Notes under the pieces: generated by a model
Seen by the model: only the letters and a program-made list of their open reading frames with translations
Databases searched by the model: none
Told to the model about the DNA's origin: nothing
Position numbers and translations under genes: made by a program
Part shown: positions 25,219-34,083 of the stretch, in pieces
Numbering within the stretch: position 1 is the first letter of the stretch
How the letters are laid out: each line of letters starts with the position of its first letter
Source of the DNA: Streptomyces hyderabadensis
GTDB taxonomy: Bacteria > Actinomycetota > Actinomycetes > Streptomycetales > Streptomycetaceae
Direction: 5' to 3'
Assembly (NCBI RefSeq): GCF_020404845.1
Contig: NZ_JAIOJZ010000007.1
Location: 1 to 64,000 of the forward strand
Length of the DNA: 64,000 bases

Positions 25219-26964
25219 TCAGCCGTGCCGCGAGTCGGTTCCGCCGCGCAGCAGCCCCGTGGCCCCGGTGTCGCCGCCGAAGGACAGCAGTCCCCTGCGG
25301 CGCACGTGGACGACCAGGGCCGCGCCGGCGCCGATGAGGGCGAGCCCCGCGAGTCCGATGGCCCCGACCTGGGCGCCGGTGGAGGCCATGGAGCCGCCGG
25401 TCCCGCCGCCACCGCCCGTGCCGCCGCCACCGCCGACGGTGCCGCCGGAGTCCGCACCGCCGTCGGCGCCGCCGTCCGCCCCCGCGGTGTCCGTACCGTC
25501 GCTCGCGGAGGGGGACGGGCCCGGGTCGCCGCCGGGCTCCTCGCCGGTGGTGAACGCGAAGTCGACGGAGTGCCCCTCCTCCTTGGCCTCGGCCAGGGTC
25601 AGGGTGTGGTCGCCGTCCTCGATCTTCGCGGGCACGGTGAACGCGTACTCCTCGACCGTGCCGTCGGCGTTCGCCTTGGCGTCCTCGAAGTCCGCCTCGC
25701 TGTCGGCGAGGGCGACCGAGACCGCCGCTTCGGCGGAGAAGCCCCGGGCCGTGATCTTCACGGTCTGGCCGGGGTCGAGGTTCGGGTTGTCGCCGAGCGG
25801 CGCGCCGTCCTCGTCGGTGACTTCGAGACCGGCGGGGTCGGTGGGGTCGGTGGGGTCGTCCGTGGGTTCGTCGGCGGCGACGAAGGCGAAGGTCGCGCGC
25901 TTGTTGGCCGAGCCGTCCTCCGCGAAGTAGAGGTCGGTCTCGCCGCTGATGGTGCGGTCGGGAACCGTGTACGCGTAGTCGACGACCGTGCCCTCGGCGT
26001 TGGGGACGGCGTCGGGGAACTCGACGCCGTTGGCGTTCTGCTGGGTCACCTCTACCTTCGCGCCCGGCGTGAAGCCCTTGATCGTGATCTTCGCGCTCTG
26101 GCCGATGGCCAGCGTGGGCTTGTCGCCGAGGGGGGACCCGTCGGCGCCCTTGGCGCTGACGAGGTAGGTGATGCCCGCGCTGACCGTGCCCACCGCGTCG
26201 GTGTAGGCCTCCTGGTCGGCCGCCGTGAAGGCCGCCGTGTAGGTGTGCGGCCCGCCGACGGACGGTGCTGTGACCGTCGTCCTGGCCACCCCGCCGGCCA
26301 CGTCCACCGTGCCGAGCGAGCGGTCGCCGTCCTTGAACTCCACGGTTCCGGCCGCCTCGGCCGGCGTCACCGTGGCCGTGAGTTCGAGGTCGCCGCCCAC
26401 GGGCACGCCGGCGACGGGAGCGCTCAGCGTGAGGCTGGTGGTCCGCTGCTGGACCATGGTCCAGGTGTCGCCCGCCACCTGGATCTTGCCGAGGAACCGC
26501 GGCCCCGAGGTGAAGCCGCCGCCGCAGGTCAGCGTCAGCGCGTAGGTGCCGTCCAGGGACCCGGTGGTGGACCAGGCCTCCAGCGCCGTCTTCAGCGTCT
26601 TCTTCGAGGCGTGCGGACCGAGGCTGACCGTGAAGGGCGCTTCTCCGGCCGGGATCGCCGTGGTGGCCCTGGCGATCGCGGTCGCCGCGACGCCGGTGAC
26701 GGGCGCTCCCGGCTTGTACACCGCGAGCGTGGGGAAGGTCCCTGCGGTCGACTCCGGGCAGCCGGCGCCGGTCGCGGCGGACGCGGCCGGGGGGTCGTCC
26801 GTGATCTTGCCCGAGCCGGGGGAAAGGGTGAACGCCCCGACGGTGGTGGGGGCGGCGTCGGCCCGGCCCGCGGAGGCGACGATCGCGGCCAGGGCGGCGC
26901 ACAGCAGCGCGCAGCAGGTGAGCAGCGCGACCGGGGATCTGAGCGGTGCGGTGCGTAGGTTCAT
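25219..26964 (-). CDS. Ig-repeat cell-wall protein with MASTG tail
   Basis: 581 aa from the ATG at 26964. A signal peptide (about 1–38, ending ADAA) precedes the extracellular part. An N-terminal domain contains two Cys, and a bacterial Ig-like domain reads TVTPAEAAGTVEFKDGDRSLGTV...TYTAAFTAAD. Two related modules each start with a PLGD...P...GQ motif (GSPLGDKPTLAIGQ and GAPLGDNPNLDPGQ). A Gly-rich spacer precedes a C-terminal MASTG, a hydrophobic helix and RRR. MASTG resembles a LAxTG sorting signal. It should be displayed on the wall within this transporter cluster. No ligand can be assigned. Confidence 0.85.
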   Translation of the reverse strand: MNLRTAPLRSPVALLTCCALLCAALAAIVASAGRADAAPTTVGAFTLSPGSGKITDDPPAASAATGAGCPESTAGTFPTLAVYKPGAPVTGVAATAIARATTAIPAGEAPFTVSLGPHASKKTLKTALEAWSTTGSLDGTYALTLTCGGGFTSGPRFLGKIQVAGDTWTMVQQRTTSLTLSAPVAGVPVGGDLELTATVTPAEAAGTVEFKDGDRSLGTVDVAGGVARTTVTAPSVGGPHTYTAAFTAADQEAYTDAVGTVSAGITYLVSAKGADGSPLGDKPTLAIGQSAKITIKGFTPGAKVEVTQQNANGVEFPDAVPNAEGTVVDYAYTVPDRTISGETDLYFAEDGSANKRATFAFVAADEPTDDPTDPTDPAGLEVTDEDGAPLGDNPNLDPGQTVKITARGFSAEAAVSVALADSEADFEDAKANADGTVEEYAFTVPAKIEDGDHTLTLAEAKEEGHSVDFAFTTGEEPGGDPGPSPSASDGTDTAGADGGADGGADSGGTVGGGGGTGGGGGTGGSMASTGAQVGAIGLAGLALIGAGAALVVHVRRRGLLSFGGDTGATGLLRGGTDSRHG

Positions 26965-27065
26965 GTGGTGGTCCCCCCACGGGGTGGTGTCGGTGTCGGA
27001 CGGATACGCCGCCGGGCCGGGCACCCGGTGGGTGCCCGGCCGTCGCGCGGACTAGTGGGTGGCGA

Positions 27066-27989
27066 TCAGTTCTCGCCCTTCAGGGTGGTGGCGCCGCAGT
27101 TGGCGACGGTGCCGAAGCCGTAGGCCTCGACGGTGGCCGTGTCCTGGCAGACCTTGGAGCCGGCGCCGACGAAGGTGTCGGCGATGACGGGGTCGCTCAG
27201 GCGCGCGGTCTCGACGACGTTGTAGACGTCGCGGCTGTACTCGCCGCCGTCGATGGTGTTGAGCACCGTGGCCCCGTGGTGGTCCGGGATCAGGCCGTTG
27301 ACCTGGGAGGTGTACTTGGCCACGGAGTAGGGGGCGAGGTCCCCGGCGCTGTCCAGCTCCCGGCCGTCGTGCTCCTGCATCGTGCCGACGCAGGAGCCCA
27401 GGGCCGGGTTGCCGATGGACGACAGGAAGAAGCTGCGGGTGCCGGAGCCGCTCTGCGGGACGAGCGGGGTCACGGGGACGCCGTTCACCTGGGTCGTGGT
27501 GCACTCGTAGATGGACTTGAGGTCCGCCGTGCTGAAGTCCACGCCGGCCAGCGGGCCGTCGCCGCGGACCGCGATCCGCAGCTTGTCGGACGCGAACGGC
27601 ACCCAGGTCAGGTCGTCGCCGGCGGTCTGCACACCGCGGGAGGAACGGGCGAAGTCCAGGCAGCCGGAGCCCGCGTCGATGTCGTTGTTCAGCGCGGCGA
27701 TGCCTGCCGAGGAGCCGTTCGGACGGGGCAGCTCACAGCCGTTCAGACGGGTCTTGATGTCCGCGTCGCCGTCCTCCGTGATCGCGTCGTACGAGGCGAT
27801 CAGCGTGCCGGCGTCGATGGACTCGCCGAGGCCGTTGAGGACGTCCTGGGTGGTGTCGGAGCCGACACCGGCCAGCACCCGGTAGTCGCCGGGACCCGGG
27901 TCCGCCGAGGCGACCGGGACCATGACGGTGAGTGAGAGGGCGGCGGCGCCGACGACGGCGCCGGCGAAGGCACGGGACTTGACGTTCAC
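27066..27989 (-). CDS. Secreted PstS-like binding protein
   Basis: 307 aa. GTG start at 27989 chosen because GGAGGAG lies 8 bases before it. Signal peptide about 1–30 (AVVGAAALSLTVMVPVASA), then a periplasmic-binding-type fold: VGSDTTQDVLNGL stands where PstS has its first phosphate loop, and QSGSGTRSFFLSSIG matches the PstS GSGT loop. Six cysteines in the mature part may form disulfides. No lipobox and no C-terminal anchor, so it is a free secreted protein. It is separate from the membrane-anchored PstS at 30920. Ligand (phosphate or another oxyanion) is inferred only. Confidence 0.8.
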   Translation of the reverse strand: MNVKSRAFAGAVVGAAALSLTVMVPVASADPGPGDYRVLAGVGSDTTQDVLNGLGESIDAGTLIASYDAITEDGDADIKTRLNGCELPRPNGSSAGIAALNNDIDAGSGCLDFARSSRGVQTAGDDLTWVPFASDKLRIAVRGDGPLAGVDFSTADLKSIYECTTTQVNGVPVTPLVPQSGSGTRSFFLSSIGNPALGSCVGTMQEHDGRELDSAGDLAPYSVAKYTSQVNGLIPDHHGATVLNTIDGGEYSRDVYNVVETARLSDPVIADTFVGAGSKVCQDTATVEAYGFGTVANCGATTLKGEN

Positions 27990-28203
27990 TTCTGTTCTCC
28001 TCCGTGACAACGGATTGCGAGCGAGGGACGGTCAAGCGGAATGGAAAGAGGAATCCGGATTCGCATTTCCCGGCCGACCCGTCGACCGGCCGGTGATTAC
28101 CATTCCAGGGCGCCCCGCCGACGGCCACCAACTTCAGCCGCTGATCAGGTTACGACGCCGTTTACTAAGTGAATCCAAGGGAATTCCACAGAAAGTGCGG
28201 GTA

Positions 28204-28232
28204 TTCCCCGGTGCCGGGGGCGCCCCGGGGAA
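28204..28232 (-). terminator. Hairpin splitting the island into two units
   Basis: TTCCCCGG/CCGGGGAA stem with additional GC pairing inside, 40 bp past the stop of the 883-residue protein gene. The 282-bp gap 27990–28271 around it holds the promoter region of the secreted binding protein and no gene. Confidence 0.6.
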
Positions 28233-28271
28233 CAGGAAAGGGGAGACTGAATTCCCGGCGCTCCCCTTCCG

Positions 28272-30923
28272 TCAGCCGCCGGCCGCCGCCCTGCGGGCGG
28301 AGAACCGCAGCATGAGCGGACCGGCCAGTCCGGCCACGCCGCCGACGATCAGCACCCCGAGCAGCACCCAGCGGATGAGTCCGAGCGCCTCCGCCGGGGT
28401 GATGCCGCCCGACTTGGCCACGTTCTGCTTCGCCGGGTCGGTCTCCGTCGGGTCCGCGGTCCGGGCGGCGGCCGACGCGTCCGGGTCGGCGCCGCCACCG
28501 GCGCCCGTCCCGGCCGGGCCGCCGCCCGGGGCACCGGCGGCCGCGCCGCCCGCACCGGCACCGCCGCCCGGTCCACCGCCCGGTCCGCCCGCGCCTCCCG
28601 GTCCCGCCCCGGCGGCCCCCTGGGCCTCGGGGCCCCCGGAGTCCGCCTCCGGGTCCGGTGCGCCCTTCTCCAACTGCTCGGCGGCCTTCCTGGCCTGCTC
28701 CCGCAGGGCCGTGGGCAGCGGGGCGTACCCGTAGGGCAGTTCACCGCTCGCGGTGCCCTGCCGCTGGCCCTCGCCGGCGGCGTACCGGAGCACCCTGGCG
28801 TAGTCCCGCCGCGCGTCCTCGGCCTGGTCGAGGCGGGCCGCCGCGTAGACCACGGCGGTCAGCGGGTACGCGCCGTCCGTCATCCTGGCGGGGTCGGGTG
28901 TCCGGACGCCGGCCACCGCCGACTCGGGCATCCGGGCGACCGCCTGGAGCAGGGACGCCTCGGTGGGCTTCACGTACTGCCCGTCGGCGTTCGGCAGGGC
29001 GGCGGAGCTCAGCTGGTACCGCTCGGCGTTCACGACGTCCAGGACGCCCAGCTGGCGCTGGTCCACCGGGCTGGGCCGCTCGACCCCCGACCATTTGGCC
29101 GTGTTCAGGTCGACGACGCACTCGTAGACGCTGCCGATGTCGCCCCGGCGGACCTTGACGGCCGCCTCGTGCATGTCCAGGGCGTAGGGGACCACTTCGA
29201 GCCCGGTGCGCTTCATGCTCTGCCCGGCGCCGGCGGGGCTGCACGGGACGTCCGTGGCCGTGAGGTCGGCCTTGGGGAAGTAGTCGAGGTCGTCCCAGGC
29301 GATGGCGGCCTCGGTGTATTTCTCGTTGATGCGCATCCCCCAGGGGTCCGGCTCGCCCGCCAGGAATTTCTTGGCGTCCGCGTCGGCCAGGATGTAGCGC
29401 CAGAGCATGCGGGCGGAGTCCGTGTTCTCGGAGGTGACGACCATTCCGATCGGGGAGTGCCGGTCCTGCCCCTCGAATTCAGGATTGAGCTTTCTGAATT
29501 CCGGGTCCGCGACGAGGTACCGCGGATTCTTCCCGAGGTATTCGGGCAGGTTCTCCTGGGAGGCGACCAGACTGCTGCCGTAGGACTGGGTCAGAGCCTT
29601 GGCCAGCAGTCGCTGGTTGAGGCGTACGTCCTTCAGCGGCAGGTAGTTGAAGGATCCCTTCTCGTACATCCAGACGAAGCCGATGGACAGACCGCTGACC
29701 GCGACGGGCGCGTGCACCACGGGCGAGGCGCCCTCCGGTGGCCGGACGGGGTCCACGGTCATGGCCATCCCCGCCGAGCCGGTGCCGGGCGAGGTGAGGA
29801 CCTCCCGGGCGGCCGGCTCGCCGGACTGGGTGTAGGTGAAGCGGTGGGTGGCGTCGCGGCACAGGGCGCCCTGCCACGAGGTGATCGCGTCGGTGGCCAG
29901 CTCGGAGCCGGTGATCACCCGCTCCGGCTTGTCCGGGTCGCACGCCTGGGTGACCGGCTCGAAGGCGAGCGGGAACACGATCCGCCGGTCCCAGTTGGTC
30001 TTGCTCAGCGCGGAGGTCAGCACGGCCCGGCCCGGGTCGGACACCCCGTCCGGCTCGTGCTCGCCCCGGGGCACCACGACCAGCCAGCAGGGCCGGACCT
30101 TCCCGTCCGGCGTCGTCCGCGCCCCGCAGCCCAGGTACTCCGCCTCCAGCGCGGACTTCAGCTCGAAGACCGTCTCGCCCTCGCCGTTGCCGTCGTTGGG
30201 CAGCCAGGCGAGCGAGTTGGTGTCCCCGGCGCCGAAGTACGTGGAGTCGTACGGCGAACTCGTGGGATCGCCGGTCACGGGCCGGAAGGGGACGTAGGGG
30301 CGGCCGTAGTCGTCGGGGACGGTGTCGCCCGTGCCCGCCTCCTCGGGGTCCGTCTCGGGGTAGACCAGGCGTCCGCTGCCCGGCGGGACCCTGGCCTCGT
30401 TCCCGAACTCGCACTGGGACCGGTCGGGTCCCTGCTGCGGGTCGTCGCCCCAGCACTGCATGATCTGCAGGAAGTTGAACTTGGTCCCCGACTTCGGCGC
30501 GGGCCTGCCGCCCGTCCAGGAGACCTTGACGCCCTGCCAGGTCAGCCCGCGCGTCTGGTGCACGGTGACCTCGAGGGAGGAGAAGTCGTCGTACTTCCCC
30601 TCGGTCCCGCTCTTGGTCACCGCGGAGGACTCGACGGCAGCCGCCCGGGCGCGGTCCGCGCCCTCGGGCAGCGGCAGCAGCGCGAGGACGACCGCGGCGA
30701 GCAGGCATCCCACGCCCAGCCGGAGCCGACGGCGGTGCCGGCGGACGCCGGCCTCCGCTCCGGCGGACCGCCGCCCGAGCCCGGCGCGTTCGCGCGGTGC
30801 CGGCCCGGCAGGCCGTGCGCGCCCGGCGCCTGTGCGCCGTACCAGCCCCGCGCGCCGTACGAAGCCGGCGCCTCCGCGCCGTATCGCCCCCGCGCGCCGT
30901 ACCAGCCGTACGCGACGTTTCAT
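28272..30923 (-). CDS. Large membrane-anchored PstS-associated surface protein
   Basis: 883 aa. The start ATG overlaps the stop of the upstream PstS-like gene (ATGA). An Arg-rich N-terminus of about 60 residues is built on short DNA repeats. A signal/anchor helix (LGVGCLLAAVVLALLPL) leads to a large extracellular region of about 650 residues. It includes a binding-protein-like segment (PVAVSGLSIGFVWMYEKG ... LKDVRLNQRLLAKALTQSYG) and several Cys. A Gly/Ala/Pro linker and a C-terminal transmembrane helix (IRWVLLGVLIVGGVAGLAG) with a basic tail end it. I recognise the fold only as PstS-like. The gene is translated with pstS and pstA. Confidence 0.8.
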   Translation of the reverse strand: MKRRVRLVRRAGAIRRGGAGFVRRAGLVRRTGAGRARPAGPAPRERAGLGRRSAGAEAGVRRHRRRLRLGVGCLLAAVVLALLPLPEGADRARAAAVESSAVTKSGTEGKYDDFSSLEVTVHQTRGLTWQGVKVSWTGGRPAPKSGTKFNFLQIMQCWGDDPQQGPDRSQCEFGNEARVPPGSGRLVYPETDPEEAGTGDTVPDDYGRPYVPFRPVTGDPTSSPYDSTYFGAGDTNSLAWLPNDGNGEGETVFELKSALEAEYLGCGARTTPDGKVRPCWLVVVPRGEHEPDGVSDPGRAVLTSALSKTNWDRRIVFPLAFEPVTQACDPDKPERVITGSELATDAITSWQGALCRDATHRFTYTQSGEPAAREVLTSPGTGSAGMAMTVDPVRPPEGASPVVHAPVAVSGLSIGFVWMYEKGSFNYLPLKDVRLNQRLLAKALTQSYGSSLVASQENLPEYLGKNPRYLVADPEFRKLNPEFEGQDRHSPIGMVVTSENTDSARMLWRYILADADAKKFLAGEPDPWGMRINEKYTEAAIAWDDLDYFPKADLTATDVPCSPAGAGQSMKRTGLEVVPYALDMHEAAVKVRRGDIGSVYECVVDLNTAKWSGVERPSPVDQRQLGVLDVVNAERYQLSSAALPNADGQYVKPTEASLLQAVARMPESAVAGVRTPDPARMTDGAYPLTAVVYAAARLDQAEDARRDYARVLRYAAGEGQRQGTASGELPYGYAPLPTALREQARKAAEQLEKGAPDPEADSGGPEAQGAAGAGPGGAGGPGGGPGGGAGAGGAAAGAPGGGPAGTGAGGGADPDASAAARTADPTETDPAKQNVAKSGGITPAEALGLIRWVLLGVLIVGGVAGLAGPLMLRFSARRAAAGG

Positions 30924-32635
30924 CGGTCCTCTCCTCTGCGTCGGGTGCGTGCCGCCAGCGCTCGCGCGGTCAGCGGCGGTCCGACGACCACCGCGACGAG
31001 CAGGGCCGCCGACAGCGCCATCAGGGCGCCGCGCATGCCGAAGGCGTCGGCGGCGGCGAGGCTGACCGGGTCGGCCACGACGGAGCCGTCGCCGGCACCG
31101 GTGCCGTCGCCGCTGATCACCTGGCCGGTGTCGGGGTCGATCGCCCCGCCCGCCGTCCCGCCCGGCCCGGCGCTCTCGGCGGCATCGGGCGTGCCGTCGC
31201 CGTCGGCGTCGGCGTCCGCCGCGGCGGATCCGCCCGACCCGCCGGACGCGGCGCCGCCGGAGCCGCCCGACGCCGTGCCGCCGGTCGATCCCGCGGACCC
31301 TCCGGAGCCGCCCCGTGCCGCGGGCTTCACCGGCGTCTCGGTGTCCGCGGCGCCGGCGGTGCCGGTGGTGCACTGGGTCGGGCCCTTCTTGTCGCAGCTC
31401 CTGGGGTGCGGCGCGTTCTTGATCAGGGTGTTGACACCGCCCGAGAAGGTCGGGTTGCGGCACTCGTTGATGTTGATCGAGCCGGTGGGCGCGCCGGGCA
31501 CCCTGCGGATCTGGTCGAAGCCCGCCTGGACGAGGTTCTTCGGCAGCGGCGAGTAGCCGAGGTCCTCCGCCTGCTGCTGGCCGTCGCAGAGGAAGTAACG
31601 GCTGAACGCGCCCAGCGAGTTGCCCTTGGCCTTGGTGAAGCCGCCCTCCTCGGCGGTCGGCAGGATCATGTAGCTGTAGCTGGACAGCGGGTAGGTGCGG
31701 TCGTCGGCGTTGTCGTAGACGCCGTCGAGGATCTGTGTGAGGTAGTTGACCGACCTCTTGTTCTGGTTGATCTGCGCCTTGGTCAGGGCGACGGCCACGC
31801 TGGCGGCGGTGGGCTCGACGTAGTAGTTCGCCCGGTTCAGCACCTTGGCCACGGGGAAGCCGGTGTTCTTGGCGTAGGAGTACTCGACGTAGGTGATGGC
31901 GCCCTCGCCGGAGGCCTGGCGCACATGGCCGGACACGCCCAGCGAGCCGGACTTCGCGACCATCGCGGAGCCGCTGAGCAGCGGGTAGTTGGAGGTCATC
32001 CCGCAGTTGCCGCTGCCCCGGCCGGTACGGGAGCAGTAGTTCGCCCAGAGGGAGCCGTGCTCCTTGGAGAGCCAGGTGGTGAACTGGGCGCTGGTGCCCG
32101 AGCCGTCGGAGCGGACGACGGGGACGACCGCCCGGGCCGGCAGGGTCAGGCCCGGGTTGTCGGCGCGGATGGCGGGGTCGTTCCAGCGGGTGATCGCCCC
32201 GGTGAAGATCTTGGCGACGGTGGCGCCGGACAGCCGCAGGTTGGTCACCATCTTGCCGTTGATCCGGAGGTTGTACATGAACGCCGTGCCGCCGGCCACG
32301 ATCGGCATGTAGGCGTAGCCGCGCCGGGGCGGCTGGTCGGTGATGCCCTGTTCCTTGAGCCCGTAGGGGATCTCCGAGACGGCGAAGTCGACGGTGTTGT
32401 TCTTGAACTGCTCGCGGCCCTGGGAGGAGCCGTTGGCCGTGAAGTTCACCGTCATGCCGTAGTTGGCCTTGACGTTGCGGATCCACTGCTGGACCGCGTT
32501 GGAGCTCCAGGTGGAGCCGGATCCGGTGATCTTGGCGTACGAGGCAGCCGTGGCGGGCGGCGTGACGGTGGCCAGCAGCCCGCACAGCAGGGCCAGCACG
32601 GTCGCCGCCAGACGGAAGCGGTTGGCGGGTTTCAC
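30920..32635 (-). CDS. Membrane-anchored PstS-like phosphate-binding protein
   Basis: 571 aa with a GTG start overlapping the PstA stop (GTGA). Signal peptide about 1–31. PstS domain about 32–400 with phosphate loops GSGSTWSS, SEIPYGL and RSDGSGTSAQFTTWLS, plus IFTGAITRWNDPAI, the standard hinge motif. It is longer than normal PstS (about 350). The extension is a Gly/Ser/Ala linker containing a calcium-type DADADGDGTPD motif, then a C-terminal transmembrane helix and a basic tail. It is thus tethered at its C-terminus rather than being a lipoprotein. It delivers phosphate to PstC/PstA. Confidence 0.88.
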   Translation of the reverse strand: MKPANRFRLAATVLALLCGLLATVTPPATAASYAKITGSGSTWSSNAVQQWIRNVKANYGMTVNFTANGSSQGREQFKNNTVDFAVSEIPYGLKEQGITDQPPRRGYAYMPIVAGGTAFMYNLRINGKMVTNLRLSGATVAKIFTGAITRWNDPAIRADNPGLTLPARAVVPVVRSDGSGTSAQFTTWLSKEHGSLWANYCSRTGRGSGNCGMTSNYPLLSGSAMVAKSGSLGVSGHVRQASGEGAITYVEYSYAKNTGFPVAKVLNRANYYVEPTAASVAVALTKAQINQNKRSVNYLTQILDGVYDNADDRTYPLSSYSYMILPTAEEGGFTKAKGNSLGAFSRYFLCDGQQQAEDLGYSPLPKNLVQAGFDQIRRVPGAPTGSININECRNPTFSGGVNTLIKNAPHPRSCDKKGPTQCTTGTAGAADTETPVKPAARGGSGGSAGSTGGTASGGSGGAASGGSGGSAAADADADGDGTPDAAESAGPGGTAGGAIDPDTGQVISGDGTGAGDGSVVADPVSLAAADAFGMRGALMALSAALLVAVVVGPPLTARALAARTRRRGEDR

Positions 32636-33966
32636 GAGGAACTCCCGGGTCGGGTACGGAACGGGTCGGAGGACTGGGGGGTGGCGGGACCGGAGGGTCC
32701 GTCGGGCCGGTCCGCCGCGGGGACCGGGGGCTTCGCATCGGCGGACGGCCGCGCGCCCGCGCCGCGCTCGGCGAACCGGCTCGCGTCCCGGCGGGACGCC
32801 GTGACCCGGCGGTGCTCCTGGCGCCGGGTCAGGTGACCGGGACCGCGTCCGCCGACGACGCGGGCGGCGACGAACAGCAGCAGCACGAGCGCCATCAGCA
32901 GGGACGCGGTACCGAAGCCCCGGGAGGCCATGGCGGGTTCGGGCGACTTCACGAACTCGAAGGTCGCCAGCGGCAGGGAGACCATCGGACCGTGCAGCGG
33001 ATCGAGGTTGGTCTCCGAGGTGAACCCCGCGGTCAGCAGCACCGGCGAGGTCTCGCCGATGCCGCGGGCGGTGCCGAGGATCACCGAGGTGGTCAGGCCC
33101 GAGCGGCAGGTCGGCAGGACGACGTGCCAGGCGGTGCGCCAGCTCGACGCGCCGGTGGCGTACGCCGCCTCGCGCAGTGTGCCGGGCACCAGCCGGATGA
33201 CGACGTCGGCGGCCCGGATGATGATCGGCAGCATCATCACCGAGAGCGCGAACGAGGCGGCCAGGCCCGACTGGTCCATGCCGAGTCCCAGGATCACCGT
33301 GGCGTAGATGAACAGCCCCGCCACGATCGACGGCAGCGCCGTCATCGCCTCGACGATGGTGCGGACGAACCGTGCGAACGGACCGGGCACCTCGTTCAGG
33401 AACACCGCGCAGACCAGCCCCAGCGGCACCGTGACCACCAGGGCGATGACGATCATGATGAGCGTGCCGAGGGCGGCGTGCAGCGCGCCGCCGACGCTCA
33501 GCGGCTCCAGCGGGCCGGCCAGCTCCATGTCCTGGGTGAAGAAGTTCAGGTGCACCAGCGCCTTGCGGCCCTCGACCAGCGCGTACACCACGACGACCGC
33601 GAGGATGGCGACCAGCAGCAGGCCCAGCGACCGCACCACGGCCGCCGCGATGCGGTCCACCACGGCCGGTCCGCTCTCGTCGAAGGACACGAGCAGCGCG
33701 TAGAGCAGCAGGAAGAAGCCGTACGCGGTGACGACGAACCCGACGACGCCGTCGAAGGGCAGCAACCGGGTGAACAGCAGCCAGGTCAGCGCGAGGGCGG
33801 CGGCCAGGGAACCGACCACGGCGTAGACGTCGGTGTCACGCAGTGCGGTGAGGGTACGGCGCCGCTCGCCCCCGGGGGCCTCGGTGCGCGGCAGGAGGCC
33901 GGGCAGTTCGGTGCGCGGGGGCCACGGCGGCCGACGCGCACCGGGCGCTTCAGGGGCAACGGTCAT
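32632..33966 (-). CDS. Phosphate ABC transporter permease (PstA-like)
   Basis: 444 aa, longer than typical PstA (about 300). Extra N-terminal helices (about 50–110) and a hydrophilic C-terminal tail of about 65 residues surround the permease core. Conserved PstA features are the EAMTALPSIVAGLFIYA loop, the EAA-like motif LREAAYATGASSWRTAWHVVLP and RGIGETSPVLLTAG. It forms the transmembrane channel with PstC (34084). It overlaps the next gene by 4 bp, and about 117 bp separate it from pstC. Confidence 0.9.
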   Translation of the reverse strand: MTVAPEAPGARRPPWPPRTELPGLLPRTEAPGGERRRTLTALRDTDVYAVVGSLAAALALTWLLFTRLLPFDGVVGFVVTAYGFFLLLYALLVSFDESGPAVVDRIAAAVVRSLGLLLVAILAVVVVYALVEGRKALVHLNFFTQDMELAGPLEPLSVGGALHAALGTLIMIVIALVVTVPLGLVCAVFLNEVPGPFARFVRTIVEAMTALPSIVAGLFIYATVILGLGMDQSGLAASFALSVMMLPIIIRAADVVIRLVPGTLREAAYATGASSWRTAWHVVLPTCRSGLTTSVILGTARGIGETSPVLLTAGFTSETNLDPLHGPMVSLPLATFEFVKSPEPAMASRGFGTASLLMALVLLLFVAARVVGGRGPGHLTRRQEHRRVTASRRDASRFAERGAGARPSADAKPPVPAADRPDGPSGPATPQSSDPFRTRPGSSS

Positions 33967-34083
33967 GGTCGCTCTCTCCTGTGGGCGGGTTCACGGGCTG
34001 CTCGCCGCAACGGGCCGGCGGACAGGTCGGCGGGCGGGGTGCGGTCGGGCCGGCGGGCGGGGTGCGGTCGCCGGCGGGCGGGC

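Noticed and set aside
27981..27998. GTTCACTTCTGTTCTCC, similar to a PHO box
   Set aside because: It covers the start codon and ribosome-binding site of the secreted binding-protein gene on the other strand, so the resemblance is coincidental; unit spacing is 10, not 11.
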